Notes under the pieces: generated by a model
What the model was told of the DNA's origin: nothing
Database searches by the model: none
The model's input: only the letters and a program-made list of their open reading frames with translations
Program-made: the position numbers and the translations under genes
Part shown: positions 28,726 through 38,541 of the stretch, piece after piece
Layout: every line of letters begins with the position of its first letter
How positions within the stretch are numbered: the stretch's first letter is position 1
Assembly (NCBI GenBank): GCA_022843945.1
Contig: JALHMR010000035.1
Span: forward strand, 1 to 53,801
Source: Rhodospirillaceae bacterium
Lineage (GTDB): Bacteria; Pseudomonadota; Alphaproteobacteria; CACIAM-22H2
Reading direction: 5' to 3'
Length of the DNA: 53,801 nucleotides

Positions 28726-29598
28726 ATGGCGCAGGCGCAGACAATCACCGGCAGCGGCATCAAGCAGCCCTATCACGTGCCCGATCCGAGCCCGTGGCCG
28801 ATCGTGGGTTCGATCGGCGCCCTGCTCTCGGCCTTCGGCCTGATCACGTACATGCACCCGGACATCCTGGGGCAGGGGCTGGACCCGACCCTGAAGGCGC
28901 TCGGCGTCTGGAAGCTCGTGCCCGGCCTCGCCCTGGTTCTCTACACCATGTACATGTGGTGGTCGGAGGTGGTGAAGGAATCGCGCACGCCGGGCACTCA
29001 TTCGCCGGTCGTGCGCCTCGGCCTGCGCTACGGCATGTTCCTGTTCATCGCCTCGGAGGTGATGTTCTTCCTGGCCTTCTTCTGGGCCTTCTTCCACTTC
29101 TCCCTCTTTCCCGAGCACGCCAACAGCGAGACCTGGCCGCCCAAGGGCGTCATGGTCTTCGATCCCTGGGACCTGCCGTTCCTCAACACGCTGATCCTGC
29201 TGACCTCGGGCACGACCGTGACCTGGGCGCACCACGCGCTGATCGAGGGCAACCGCAAGCATCTGGTCTGGGGCCTCGGCCTCACCATCCTGCTCGGCAT
29301 GGCCTTTACCGGCGTCCAGGCCTACGAGTACGCGCACGCCGCCTTCGGCTTCAAGGACGGCGTCTACTCGTCGACCTTCTTCATGGCGACCGGCTTCCAC
29401 GGCTTCCACGTCCTCGTCGGCACCATCTTCCTCACGGTGTGCTTCTTCCGCGCCCTCAACGGCCACTTCACGCCGGAGCGCCACTTCGGCTTCGAGGCGG
29501 CGGCGTGGTACTGGCACTTCGTCGACGTGGTGTGGCTGTTCCTCTTCGTCGCCATCTACTGGTGGGGCTCGATCGGCGGCACGATCGCGGCGCACTGA
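28726..29598 (+). CDS. coxC: Cytochrome c oxidase subunit III
   Basis: A 290-aa seven-helix subunit. RYGMFLFIASEVMFFLAFFWAFFH and FHGFHVLVGTIFL, followed by WYWHFVDVVWLFLFVAIYWWG, are diagnostic. Subunit III stabilises subunit I and helps proton uptake. ATG 28726 is chosen with GGGAG 10 bases upstream; a TTG at 28717 lies too close to it. A run of aromatic and Glu residues in the mid part is normal for the family. Confidence 0.97.
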   Translation: MAQAQTITGSGIKQPYHVPDPSPWPIVGSIGALLSAFGLITYMHPDILGQGLDPTLKALGVWKLVPGLALVLYTMYMWWSEVVKESRTPGTHSPVVRLGLRYGMFLFIASEVMFFLAFFWAFFHFSLFPEHANSETWPPKGVMVFDPWDLPFLNTLILLTSGTTVTWAHHALIEGNRKHLVWGLGLTILLGMAFTGVQAYEYAHAAFGFKDGVYSSTFFMATGFHGFHVLVGTIFLTVCFFRALNGHFTPERHFGFEAAAWYWHFVDVVWLFLFVAIYWWGSIGGTIAAH

Positions 29599-29678
29599 TT
29601 TTGTTCGACGGACCGGCGGCGGCCCGGTGGCCGCCCGCCGGTCCGCCGCCCACCGCTTCGGGATTGGAGGCGGTCATC

Positions 29679-30044
29679 ATGGCCGATAGTGGCGCGGTCT
29701 CCTGGCTCTCCGTCGGCCTGCGCTGCCGCTGCCCGCGCTGCGGGGAGGCGCCGCTCTACCAGGGCCTGCTGACGGTGCGCGAGCGCTGCGCGGCTTGCGG
29801 CCTTGACCTGCGGGCCCAGGATTCAGGCGACGGGCCGGCGGTGTTCGTGATCCTCATCCTCGGCTTCGTCATCGTCGGCTTGGCGGCGCTGATCGAGGTC
29901 AAGCTCGAACCGCCCTTCTGGGTCCACGTCCTGCTCTGGCCGGGCTTGATCTTCGCCGGCGCGATCTATCTCCTACGTATCCTGAAGGCCATGCTGATCG
30001 CCCTCCAGTTCCGGCACCGCGCGGCGGACTCAGATGCTCTTTGA
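29679..30044 (+). CDS. DUF983 small membrane protein
   Basis: A 121-aa protein. The N-terminus carries two Cys pairs, RCRCPRCGEAPLY and ERCAACGLDL, like a zinc-ribbon. Two transmembrane helices follow (VFVILILGFVIVGLAALI and VHVLLWPGLIFAGAIYLL). This is DUF983, regularly found in alphaproteobacterial oxidase operons and probably an assembly aid; it could bind zinc or copper. GGAGG lies 8 bases before the ATG. Its end overlaps SURF1 by 11 bases. Confidence 0.85.
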   Translation: MADSGAVSWLSVGLRCRCPRCGEAPLYQGLLTVRERCAACGLDLRAQDSGDGPAVFVILILGFVIVGLAALIEVKLEPPFWVHVLLWPGLIFAGAIYLLRILKAMLIALQFRHRAADSDAL

Positions 30045-30753
30045 CCGTCTCGGATTTCGCCCACAATTCTGGCCGACGGTCGTCGCCGTCCCGATGTTCG
30101 CGGCCCTGCTCGGGCTCGGCACCTGGCAGGTCTTCCGCCTGGCTGAGAAGGACGCCATCAACAGTTTCCGGGCCGAGCGCGCCGCGGCGCCGCCGGTGGA
30201 TATGGCGGGCACGCCGGCCGACCTGGCGCCGTTCGAGTTCCGCCGCGTGCGCGTGCGCGGCACCTTCGATCATGCGCACGAGCTCTACGTCTACGCCCGC
30301 TCGCAGCGCGGCAACGACGGCTACCACATCCTCACGCCTCTGCGCCGTGACGCAGCACCCGCCGTGCTGGTCAATCGCGGCTGGGTGCCGCGCGACCGCA
30401 AGGATCCCGCGCGCCGCGCCGAGGGCCAGGTCGCCGGCCCGGCCGAGGTCGTCGGCTACCTGCGCCGCGACCCGCGCCGCGGCTGGCTGATGCCCGACAA
30501 CGACGTGCCGGGCAACCACTGGTTCTGGTTCGACCTGCCGGAGATGGCGCGCTCCGCCGCTATGCCGGAGGGCGCGCCGTTCTATCTCGAGGCCGACACC
30601 ACGCCCAATCCCGGCGGTTTCCCGATCGGCGGGCAGACGCAAGTGCAGCTGCCCAGCAACCACCTGCAATACGCCATCACCTGGTTCGCGCTGGCGCTGG
30701 CTCTCGCGGTCATCTATGTCGTCTGGCACCGCCCTCCGGTGAAACCCCGATGA
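30034..30753 (+). CDS. SURF1 oxidase assembly factor
   Basis: A 239-aa protein with a transmembrane helix near each end (VVAVPMFAALLGLGTWQVFRL and ITWFALALALAVIYVVW) and a periplasmic domain between them. GLGTWQVFRLAEK and VLVNRGWVPRDRKDP are SURF1 signatures, as is NHLQYAITWFALA. SURF1 helps insert heme a into subunit I. It overlaps DUF983 at its start and the next gene at its end (ATGA), so the whole set is one operon. Confidence 0.93.
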   Translation: MLFDRLGFRPQFWPTVVAVPMFAALLGLGTWQVFRLAEKDAINSFRAERAAAPPVDMAGTPADLAPFEFRRVRVRGTFDHAHELYVYARSQRGNDGYHILTPLRRDAAPAVLVNRGWVPRDRKDPARRAEGQVAGPAEVVGYLRRDPRRGWLMPDNDVPGNHWFWFDLPEMARSAAMPEGAPFYLEADTTPNPGGFPIGGQTQVQLPSNHLQYAITWFALALALAVIYVVWHRPPVKPR

Positions 30754-32246
30754 ACGCCGCCTACGCAGAGCTCGAAACCCGCTTCAAGCGCATCAACCTG
30801 CTGCGCCAGTCGGCGGGCATGCTGCAATGGGACCTCGAGACCCTGATGCCGCCCGGCGGCGCCGGGGCGCGTTCGGAGCAGCTCGCGACCCTGTCGGTGC
30901 TGGCCCACGAGCTGCTCACCGAGCCCAGGGTCGGCGAGCTGCTGGAGACGGCGGCACAGCCGAACGGGCTCGATCCCTGGCAGCGCGCGAACGTCAAAGG
31001 CATGCAGCGCGAGTGGCGCCACGCGGCCTGCCTGCCCGCCGAACTGGTCGAGGCGCGCAGCAAGGCGGCGACGGAGTGCGAGCTGGCCTGGCGCGCCGCG
31101 CGCCCGGCCAACGACTTCAAGGGCCTGCTGCCCAGGCTGCAGACCGTGCTCGACCTGGCGCGCGAGGCCGGCCGGATCAAGGGCGAGGCCTTCGGTGCCC
31201 CGCCCTACGACGCGCTGATGGACGAGTACGAGCCGGGCGCCACGCAAGCCGAGATCACGCCCCTATTCGATCGCCTGGCCGGCGTGCTGCCGGAGCTGAT
31301 CCAGTCGGTCCTCGACAAGCAGGCGCGGGGCCCCGCAATCGAGAAGCCGCCCGGCCCGTTTCCGGCCGCGACCCAGATGGCGCTGGCCCGCCGCCTGATG
31401 GAGAATATCGGCTTCGACTTCAAGCACGGCCGGCTCGACACCAGCGCGCACCCGTTCTGTGGCGGCGTGCCCGACGACATCCGCCTGACGACCCGCTGGA
31501 ATGAGGCCGACTTCCTGCCCGGCCTGATGGGCGTGCTGCACGAGACCGGCCACGCGATGTACGAGCGCGGCCTGCCGTCCGACTGGCGCCTGCAGCCGGT
31601 GGGGCAGGCGCTGGGCATGAGCGTGCACGAAAGCCAGTCGCTGATCGTCGAGATGCAGGCCAGCCGCAGTCGTGAATTCATCACCTGGCTCGCCCCCGTC
31701 GCCGCTCAGGCCTTCGGCGGCAGTGGCCCGGCCTGGGGCGCCGACAACCTCGTGCGCATCTACACCCGGGTCGAGCGCGGCCTGATCCGCGTCGACGCCG
31801 ACGAGGTCACTTATCCCGCCCATGTCATCCTGCGCTATCGCCTGGAGCGCGCCCTGATCGCCGGCGACATGAAGCTCGCCGATCTGCCCGGCGCCTGGGC
31901 CGAGGGCATGAAGAACCTGGTCGGCATCGTGCCGCCGGATGACAAGGACGGTTGCCTGCAGGACATCCACTGGCCGGGCGGATCCTGGGGCTACTTCCCC
32001 AGCTACACGCTCGGCGCCATGACCGCGGCCCAGCTCTTCGATGCAGCCAGGCTTGCCCGGCCCGAGATCCCAGCGTTCCTGGGCCGCGGCGATTTCTCGC
32101 CGCTCATGGCCTGGCTGCGCGAGAACGTGCACGGCAAAGGCTCGCTACTGACGGCACGCGAACTGTTGATCGCCGCCACCGGGCGGCCGCTGGATCCCGA
32201 GATCTTCCTGCGTCACCTGCGCACGCGCTACCTGGAGAGCGCCTAA
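30750..32246 (+). CDS. M32-family carboxypeptidase
   Basis: A 498-aa carboxypeptidase Taq-type protein (family M32). The zinc motif HETGH is at residues 264-268 (VLHETGHAMYERGLP), with MSVHESQSLIVEM as the third-ligand Glu region. HPFCGGVPDDIRLTTRW and DIHWPGGSWGYFPSYTLGAM are family blocks. It removes C-terminal residues from peptides in the cytoplasm. It overlaps SURF1 by 4 bases, so it is expressed with the oxidase genes; the meaning of that link is unknown. Confidence 0.95.
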   Translation: MNAAYAELETRFKRINLLRQSAGMLQWDLETLMPPGGAGARSEQLATLSVLAHELLTEPRVGELLETAAQPNGLDPWQRANVKGMQREWRHAACLPAELVEARSKAATECELAWRAARPANDFKGLLPRLQTVLDLAREAGRIKGEAFGAPPYDALMDEYEPGATQAEITPLFDRLAGVLPELIQSVLDKQARGPAIEKPPGPFPAATQMALARRLMENIGFDFKHGRLDTSAHPFCGGVPDDIRLTTRWNEADFLPGLMGVLHETGHAMYERGLPSDWRLQPVGQALGMSVHESQSLIVEMQASRSREFITWLAPVAAQAFGGSGPAWGADNLVRIYTRVERGLIRVDADEVTYPAHVILRYRLERALIAGDMKLADLPGAWAEGMKNLVGIVPPDDKDGCLQDIHWPGGSWGYFPSYTLGAMTAAQLFDAARLARPEIPAFLGRGDFSPLMAWLRENVHGKGSLLTARELLIAATGRPLDPEIFLRHLRTRYLESA

Positions 32247-32342
32247 AGCGCAGTTTTTACAAAGAGTTGCCTGGCAGGCGGGCGCGCTTGCCGCGGCCCG
32301 GGTCAGCGGCTAGTCTCGCGGCCCGCTTCCTTCCGGACCCCC

Positions 32343-33743
32343 ATGCGCTACGTCTCCACCCGGGGCGACGCCCCGATCCTCGGCTTTGACGACGTGTTGC
32401 TCGCCGGTCTGGCGCGCGACGGCGGCCTCTACATGCCCGAATCCTGGCCGCGCTTCACGCCCGCCGACTGGAAAGCCATGGCCGGCCTGTCCTATGCCGA
32501 AACAGCGTTCCGCGTGCTCAAGCCGTTCGTCGGCGGCACCATCGCCGACAGCGACCTGCAGCGCATGATCGAGGACGCCTATCGCGGCTTCGGCCATCCG
32601 GCGGTGGCGCCGCTGAAGCAGATCGGGCCCAACGACTGGCTGCTCGAGCTGTTCCACGGGCCGACCCTGGCCTTCAAGGATTTCGCGCTGCAGCTGGTGG
32701 GCCGCCTGTTCGACCATGTGCTCAAGCAGCGCAACGGCCGCGTCACCATCGTCGGCGCGACCTCGGGCGATACCGGCTCGGCGGCCATCGAGGCCTGCCG
32801 CGACCGCGCCGCCATCGATATCTTCATTCTCCATCCGCACGGCCGCGTGTCGGAGGTCCAGCGCCGGCAGATGACGACCGTGCGCTCGGCCAACGTCCAC
32901 AACATCGCCATCGAGGGCACCTTCGACGACTGCCAGGACCTGGTGAAGGCGATGTTCAACGACACCGCCTTCCGCGATCGCATGCGCCTCTCGGCGGTGA
33001 ACTCGATCAACTGGGTGCGCGTCGCCGCCCAGATCGTCTACTACGTGTTTGCCGCCCTGCGGCTCGGCGCCCCCGCGCGCCCCGTCGCCTTTAGTGTTCC
33101 GACCGGCAATTTCGGCAACGTGCTGGCAGCCTACGCCGCGCATCGCATGGGTCTGCCGATCCCCGGCCTGGTCATCGGCTCCAATCGCAACGACATCCTC
33201 TTCCGCCTGATCCAGACGGGCACGATGAAGATGGAGGAGGTCGCGCCAACCCTCTCGCCGAGCATGGACATCCAGATCTCGAGCAATCTCGAGCGCCTGC
33301 TGTTCGAGCTGGCGGGACGCAACGGCAAGACGGTGCAGGCGATGATGAAGCGCTTCCGCAAGCGCCGCGAGCTGACCCTGTCGCCGCCGCGCTACGGCCG
33401 GCTGACCAAGATGTTCAGCGCGGCGCGGGCCGACGACGCCGAGACGGTGGCGATCATCCGCCGCGTCCATGAGACCACCGGCGAACTGATCGACCCGCAT
33501 ACGGCGGTCGGCTTGGCCGCGGCCGCGGCCAGGCGCGGCGATACGGCCGTGCCTATGGTCACGGTGGCGACCGCCCACCCCGCGAAATTCCCCGATGCCG
33601 TCGAGCAAGCGACCGGCCTGCGGCCGGCCTTGCCGGCCCGCCTGGCCGATCTCCTGCAGCGGCCGGAACGCGTCACCGTGCTGCCCAACGACCTGCGGGC
33701 GGTGCAGGATTTTGTCTCTGGCCGGGTTTCCATCGCCGCATGA
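32343..33743 (+). CDS. thrC: Threonine synthase
   Basis: A 466-aa PLP enzyme converting O-phosphohomoserine to threonine. Lys112 in TLAFKDFALQLVG is the PLP lysine; VGATSGDTGSAAIEA and FSVPTGNFGNVLAAY are cofactor-binding blocks. The start MRYVSTRG and the length fit the class II (long, yeast/E. coli-like) type. thrB lies at 40232-41191 on the other strand. The stop overlaps the M16 peptidase start by 4 bases, a common pair in alphaproteobacteria. Confidence 0.96.
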   Translation: MRYVSTRGDAPILGFDDVLLAGLARDGGLYMPESWPRFTPADWKAMAGLSYAETAFRVLKPFVGGTIADSDLQRMIEDAYRGFGHPAVAPLKQIGPNDWLLELFHGPTLAFKDFALQLVGRLFDHVLKQRNGRVTIVGATSGDTGSAAIEACRDRAAIDIFILHPHGRVSEVQRRQMTTVRSANVHNIAIEGTFDDCQDLVKAMFNDTAFRDRMRLSAVNSINWVRVAAQIVYYVFAALRLGAPARPVAFSVPTGNFGNVLAAYAAHRMGLPIPGLVIGSNRNDILFRLIQTGTMKMEEVAPTLSPSMDIQISSNLERLLFELAGRNGKTVQAMMKRFRKRRELTLSPPRYGRLTKMFSAARADDAETVAIIRRVHETTGELIDPHTAVGLAAAAARRGDTAVPMVTVATAHPAKFPDAVEQATGLRPALPARLADLLQRPERVTVLPNDLRAVQDFVSGRVSIAA

Positions 33744-34993
33744 TCCGCCTGACCACGCTGCCCAACGGCCTGCGCATCGCCACCGATCGCATGGACTCCG
33801 TCGAGACGGTCTCGGTCGGCGTCTGGATCGGCGTCGGTACGCGCCAGGAGGCCGCCGACGTCAACGGTGTCGCCCACATGCTGGAGCATATGGCCTTCAA
33901 GGGCACCGCCAGCCGCTCGGCCCGCGATATTGCCGAGCACATCGAGGCGGTCGGCGGCAGCATGAATGCCCATACCAGCCGCGAGCAGACCGCCTATTTC
34001 ATCAAGGTCCTCAAAGGCGACCTGCCGCTGGCGGTCGATATCCTCGCCGATATCCTGCTGCGCTCGACCTACGATCCCGATGAGCTGCAGCGCGAGCGCA
34101 CGGTCATCCTGCAGGAGCTGGGGCAGGCCGAGGATACGCCCGACGACATCATCTTCGATCATTTCCAGGAAGCGGCTTTTCCCCAGCAGGCGCTCGGCCG
34201 GCCGGTGCTGGGCAAGGCCGAGATCATCGAGCGCATGCCCCGCGACGCGCTGGTCGATTTCCGGCTGCGCCATTACGGCGCCTCGGGCATGGTCTTCGTC
34301 GCCGCCGGCAATGTCGATCACGACGCGCTGGTGGAGCTGGCCAGGCGGCATTTCGCTGACCTCTCGGCGCATGGCGATACGAGCTACGAGACGGCGCGCT
34401 ACAAGGGCGGCGACTACCGCGACGGCCAGGAGCTGGAACAGGTCCACTTCGTGCTGGGTTTCCCGGGTGTGTCGTTCAGCGATCCGGATTATTACGCCTC
34501 GATGGTGCTGTCGACCGTACTCGGCGGCGGTATGTCGTCCCGCCTGTTCCAGGAGATTCGCGAGCAGCGCGGCCTTGCCTACGCGGTGAGCGCCTTCGCC
34601 GCTCCTTATCTCGATGGCGGCGTCTTTGCGATCTACGCCGGCACGGGAGAGAGGGAGACCCGGGAGCTCATCTCCGTGCTCTTCGAGCAGCTGCGCGCCA
34701 TCCGTGCGCCGGCGCCGGAAGACGAGATCCGGCGGGCGCGGACCCAGATGAAGGCGGGGCTGCTGATGTCGCTGGAGAGCACGAGTGCCCGCATGGAGGG
34801 GCTCGGCTCGCAGTTGCTGATCTACGGCCGCCCGATCCCGGTGGACGAAATCGTGCGCAAAATCGACGCCGTCAGCGCTGAGGATGTGGCCGCGGTCGCC
34901 CGGCGGATATTCTCCGGCGCGCCAACGGTCGCGGCCATGGGTCCGCTGGACGGGCTCGAGTCTTACGAGAGATTGGCGGCGCGGCTCGCCTAG
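33740..34993 (+). CDS. M16 zinc protease, processing-peptidase-like
   Basis: A 417-aa pitrilysin-family protein with the inverted zinc motif HMLEH at residues 46-50 (AHMLEHMAFKGT) and the downstream Glu in the ELQRERTVILQELGQAED region. LGGGMSSRLFQEIREQRGLAY is the family R/Y substrate block. It is close to the mitochondrial processing peptidase beta subunit and usually found with thrC here. It probably degrades oligopeptides in the cytoplasm or periplasm; no signal peptide is seen. It is convergent with yqgE (6 bases between stops). Confidence 0.94.
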   Translation: MIRLTTLPNGLRIATDRMDSVETVSVGVWIGVGTRQEAADVNGVAHMLEHMAFKGTASRSARDIAEHIEAVGGSMNAHTSREQTAYFIKVLKGDLPLAVDILADILLRSTYDPDELQRERTVILQELGQAEDTPDDIIFDHFQEAAFPQQALGRPVLGKAEIIERMPRDALVDFRLRHYGASGMVFVAAGNVDHDALVELARRHFADLSAHGDTSYETARYKGGDYRDGQELEQVHFVLGFPGVSFSDPDYYASMVLSTVLGGGMSSRLFQEIREQRGLAYAVSAFAAPYLDGGVFAIYAGTGERETRELISVLFEQLRAIRAPAPEDEIRRARTQMKAGLLMSLESTSARMEGLGSQLLIYGRPIPVDEIVRKIDAVSAEDVAAVARRIFSGAPTVAAMGPLDGLESYERLAARLA

Positions 34994-34999
34994 GCGAGG

Positions 35000-35569
35000 T
35001 CAGGCGCGGCCGACGAAACCCGAGAGGGAGCCGAGCGTCACGCCCATCGCATTCATGGCGTGCTCCCACTTGTCGTCGAGTTCGTTGGCGAAGACCAGCT
35101 CCGGCTTGGCCGGAACGACCAGCCAGCCGTTGGAAGCGATCTCGGATTCGAGCTGCCCCGGGCCCCAGCCCGAGTAGCCCAGCGCCAGCAGGCTGTGATT
35201 GGGGCCTTCGCCCTGGGCGATGGCCTTGAGGATGTCAACGGTGGCGGTCAGGGCGAAGCCCTGGCGGACCTTGAGCGTGCCGTCGCGTACGTAGTCGTCG
35301 GAGTGCAGCACGAAGCCGCGGCCCGATTCGACCGGGCCGCCGAAGTGCACGCGAATCTGCTCGGTCTTCGTGCCGGTCTCGATGCTTAACTGCTCGAGAA
35401 GATCGGGAAAGGTGATGGCATCGAACAGCTTGTTGACCACCAGGCCCATCGCCCCGTCGGCGTTGTGGGCGCACATGTAGACGACCGTCCGTTCGAAGCG
35501 GGGGTCTTCCATCTGCGGCATCGCAACCAGCAGATGCCCGGTATAGAACGATGGAAGTTTGGAAACCAT
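35000..35569 (-). CDS. yqgE: YqgE/AlgH family protein
   Basis: A 189-aa protein of the UPF0301 family: FYTGHLLVAMPQMEDPRFERTVVYMC, HNADGAMGLVVNK and HFGGPVESGRGFVLH are diagnostic, as is GYSGWGPGQLESEI. The ATG at 35569 is used; an in-frame TTG at 35578 is an alternative. Function is unresolved (in pseudomonads it affects alginate regulation). It is divergent from the DsbD-like gene, with a ~150-base AT-richer gap that includes an A-T-rich stretch near 35665. Confidence 0.93.
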   Translation of the reverse strand: MVSKLPSFYTGHLLVAMPQMEDPRFERTVVYMCAHNADGAMGLVVNKLFDAITFPDLLEQLSIETGTKTEQIRVHFGGPVESGRGFVLHSDDYVRDGTLKVRQGFALTATVDILKAIAQGEGPNHSLLALGYSGWGPGQLESEIASNGWLVVPAKPELVFANELDDKWEHAMNAMGVTLGSLSGFVGRA

Positions 35570-35718
35570 GTTCACCAATTAGGTGCCGGAACGTGTTAAA
35601 GCAAGCTTACCACAGCTGACATTTCGATCACGCCTTTGTGCCATTCGGCACACGGGGTGGTAGCGTTATAGTTAAACAGCAGCGGCTTCCCGCCAGTGCC
35701 GCGACACTTTCTAAAGGC

Positions 35719-37881
35719 ATGAAACAAAATAGAAATATTTTTCTCATTGCCGCTGTCCTGACGGCGGTATTGGGGCTTTTTCCGGCGCTAGCAGCCGCTC
35801 AGTCGGGCGCCTCGGCCTGGGTGCGCACCGACCAGACCCAGGTGCGACTCGTTGCCGCGACTTCGGGTACGGGAACGGCCGGCAGTGTGCGCCTGGGCCT
35901 TCATTTTCGGCTCGAGCCGGGCTGGAAAGTCTACTGGCGCTCGCCGGGTGATGCGGGTTTCCCACCCAAGCCGGAATGGGCAGGCTCGCGCAATCTCGCC
36001 TCGGCCGAGTTCCGCTGGCCGGCGCCCGAGCGGTTCGAACTCTTCGGTCTCGACACCTTTGGTTACAGCGACGAAGTCGTCCTGCCGATCACGGCCCGGC
36101 TTGAGCGCAGCGGTGCGCCGCTCGCGCTGAAGCTCGGCCTGGACTACCTGGTCTGCGAGAAGATCTGTATTCCCTATCAGGCGTCCCTGGCGCTCGACCT
36201 GCCTGGCGGTGCGGCAACCCCCACCGAGCACGCCCATCTCATCGACCGCTTCGTTTCCCGGGTTCCGGGTGACGGGTCGGGCAGCGGTCTGACCCTCGAA
36301 CGTGCGGCCTGGCGCGGCGGTGGTTCGCCCATTATCGAGATCACCGCTCGCTCGCTCGCTGCCTTTGAAAAACCGGATGTGATCGTCGAGACACCGCCGG
36401 ATGTCGATGCGAGCTTCGGTCGCCCGGTGATGACCTTGAGCGATCAGGGTCGTACCGCACGCTTGCGGATCCCCATCCGGGTGGAAGACGCGACCAAGGC
36501 GCGCAGCCTCGGCGGCCTGCCGGTGACGCTGACGCTGGTGGACGGCGAGCGCTCCATGGAGCGGACCGTGACGCTCGATACCGGCCTGCCCACGCCGACG
36601 GTGCAGCCCACCGGCTTTTTCGCGGCGCTGCTCGTCGCCCTGCTTGGCGGCCTGATCCTCAACCTGATGCCCTGCGTGCTGCCGGTCCTGTCGCTCAAGC
36701 TGCTGAGCTTCGTCGGGCAGGGCGGCGCCGCCGCGGCGGGGGTGCGGCGCACCTTCCTGGCCACGGCCGCAGGCATCGTGGCGTCGTTCGCCTGTCTGGC
36801 CGCCGTGGTTATTGCGGCCAAGGCGGCCGGTGCGACCGTCGGCTGGGGCGTTCAGTTCCAGCAGCCGCTGTTCCTGATCGCCATGGCGCTGCTGGTTTCG
36901 CTGTTCGCGGCCAATCTCTGGGGATGGTTCGAGATCCGCCTGCCGCAGGCCGTCGGCGAGGTCGCGGCATCCGGCGGTCCGCTTCACCAGGATAGCGCGC
37001 GCGGCGCCTTCTTCACCGGGGTGCTGGCGACGCTACTGGCGACACCGTGCTCCGCGCCCTTTGTCGGCACGGCCGTGGGCTTCGCGCTGGCCCAGGGTCC
37101 GCTGCCGATCCTGGCCATCTTCGTGGTCATGGGGATTGGCCTGGCGCTGCCTTATCTCGTGATCGCCGCTTTCCCCGGAGCCGCTGTCTGGCTGCCCCGC
37201 CCGGGACGCTGGATGATCCATCTGCGGATCCTTCTCGGCATCGCGCTCATGGGTACTGCTCTCTGGCTTCTCAGCATTGTCGCGGCGCAGATCGGGCAGT
37301 CGGGCGCCTTCGTCCTCGCCGCGCTGATCGTGGCGCTGCTGGCCGTCCTGTGGCTGCAGCGCCAGGCGACCGGCGGGCGCCGCACGGGCGGGCGGGTGGC
37401 GCTGGCGGCCATTGTCGTCCTCGCCCTGCTCGTGCCGGGGCGCTTCAAGGTCGTGCCGATGTCCGATGCCACCGTGGTGGCTTCCGATGCGTGGCGGGTT
37501 TTCGATCAGACGGCGATCGAAACGCTGGTGCGCGAGGGACGGGTGGTTTTCGTGGATGTGACGGCCGATTGGTGCATCACCTGCCAGGTCAACAAGGCGG
37601 CCGTCCTGGCGCGTGGCGACGACGCCACCCGGCTGGCGGATGGCAGCGTGGTGCCCATGCGCGCCGACTGGACGCGGCCGAACGAGGAAATCAGCCGCTA
37701 TCTGGCGAGTTTCGGCCGCTACGGCATTCCCTTCAATGTGGTCTACGGCCCGGCCGCGGCGGACGGCATCGCCCTGCCCGAGATCCTGACCCGCGAAGCG
37801 GTCCTCAATGCCTTCGACAAGGCCCGCGCGCCGATGACCAGCGATGCCCACCCGGCCCGGCCCGCCAGGGGTGGGAGCTAA
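35719..37881 (+). CDS. DsbD/ScsB-type thiol-disulfide reductase
   Basis: A 720-aa protein in three parts. After a signal peptide (IFLIAAVLTAVLGLFPALAAA) comes a periplasmic N-terminal domain with the pair VCEKICIPYQ. About eight transmembrane helices follow, with the redox Cys residues in LNLMPCVLPVLSLKLLSF and LATPCSAPFVGTAVG. The C-terminal thioredoxin-like domain has WCITC (Cys619, Cys622) in VTADWCITCQVNK. It carries reducing power from the cytoplasm to periplasmic partners. The large N-terminal domain and order fit ScsB, tied to copper tolerance, rather than standard DsbD. Confidence 0.9.
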   Translation: MKQNRNIFLIAAVLTAVLGLFPALAAAQSGASAWVRTDQTQVRLVAATSGTGTAGSVRLGLHFRLEPGWKVYWRSPGDAGFPPKPEWAGSRNLASAEFRWPAPERFELFGLDTFGYSDEVVLPITARLERSGAPLALKLGLDYLVCEKICIPYQASLALDLPGGAATPTEHAHLIDRFVSRVPGDGSGSGLTLERAAWRGGGSPIIEITARSLAAFEKPDVIVETPPDVDASFGRPVMTLSDQGRTARLRIPIRVEDATKARSLGGLPVTLTLVDGERSMERTVTLDTGLPTPTVQPTGFFAALLVALLGGLILNLMPCVLPVLSLKLLSFVGQGGAAAAGVRRTFLATAAGIVASFACLAAVVIAAKAAGATVGWGVQFQQPLFLIAMALLVSLFAANLWGWFEIRLPQAVGEVAASGGPLHQDSARGAFFTGVLATLLATPCSAPFVGTAVGFALAQGPLPILAIFVVMGIGLALPYLVIAAFPGAAVWLPRPGRWMIHLRILLGIALMGTALWLLSIVAAQIGQSGAFVLAALIVALLAVLWLQRQATGGRRTGGRVALAAIVVLALLVPGRFKVVPMSDATVVASDAWRVFDQTAIETLVREGRVVFVDVTADWCITCQVNKAAVLARGDDATRLADGSVVPMRADWTRPNEEISRYLASFGRYGIPFNVVYGPAAADGIALPEILTREAVLNAFDKARAPMTSDAHPARPARGGS

Positions 37882-37982
37882 GCCCCCACGTCTGAGGGGG
37901 TGAAAACCCCGCGCAGCCGGGCTATAGGTTGGGCCGAAGGGCCGCCAGTGCCCGGAACGTCTAGACCAGGAAAGGGAGCACT

Positions 37983-38462
37983 ATGATCAAGGTTGGCGAC
38001 AAGATCCCGTCGGTGAAGATCAAGCACATGACCAAGGACGGGGTGAAGGACATCACCACCGACGAGCTGTTCAAGGGCAAGAAGGTGGCGCTGTTCGCTC
38101 TGCCGGGCGCCTTCACGCCGACCTGCTCGGCCAAGCACCTGCCGGGCTTCGTGCAGAACGCGGATACGATCAAGGGCAAGGGCGTCAACACGATCGCCTG
38201 TCTCTCGGTCAACGATGCCTTCGTCATGGACGCCTGGGGCAAGAACCAGAACGTCGGCGACAAGGTGATGATGCTGGCCGACGGCAATGCCGAGCTGACC
38301 AAGGCCCTGGGCCTGGAGATGGACGGCACCGGTTACGGCATGGGCACCCGCTCGAAGCGCTATTCGATGGTTGTCGATGACGGCACGGTCAAGCAGCTCA
38401 ATGTCGAGAAGCCCGGCGCCTTCGAAGTGTCGAACGCCGAGACCATCCTCAAGCAGATCTGA
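37983..38462 (+). CDS. Prx5-type peroxiredoxin, copy 1
   Basis: A 159-aa peroxiredoxin that reduces hydrogen peroxide and organic hydroperoxides. The peroxidatic Cys48 is in LPGAFTPTCSAKHLPG, and Cys73 in NTIACLSVND could be a resolving Cys. The Prx5 family end VEKPGAFEVSNAETILKQ is present. A strong GGAAAGGGAG precedes the ATG. Copy 2 follows after a terminator. Both are about two-thirds identical by eye, so this is a tandem duplication. Confidence 0.95.
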   Translation: MIKVGDKIPSVKIKHMTKDGVKDITTDELFKGKKVALFALPGAFTPTCSAKHLPGFVQNADTIKGKGVNTIACLSVNDAFVMDAWGKNQNVGDKVMMLADGNAELTKALGLEMDGTGYGMGTRSKRYSMVVDDGTVKQLNVEKPGAFEVSNAETILKQI

Positions 38463-38480
38463 ACCAAAGCAAACAAAAGA

Positions 38481-38507
38481 GGGCGGGGCCGCAGGTCCCG
38501 CCCTTTT
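38481..38507 (+). terminator. Rho-independent terminator after peroxiredoxin 1
   Basis: A 10-bp GC stem (GGGCGGGGCC arm, 3-base loop GCA) followed by TTTT. It lies between the two peroxiredoxin genes, so copy 2 should have its own promoter or be read only by partial read-through. Confidence 0.9.
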
Positions 38508-38541
38508 CATGTCAGGCCCTTTTGTATCGGGGAGGAAAAAC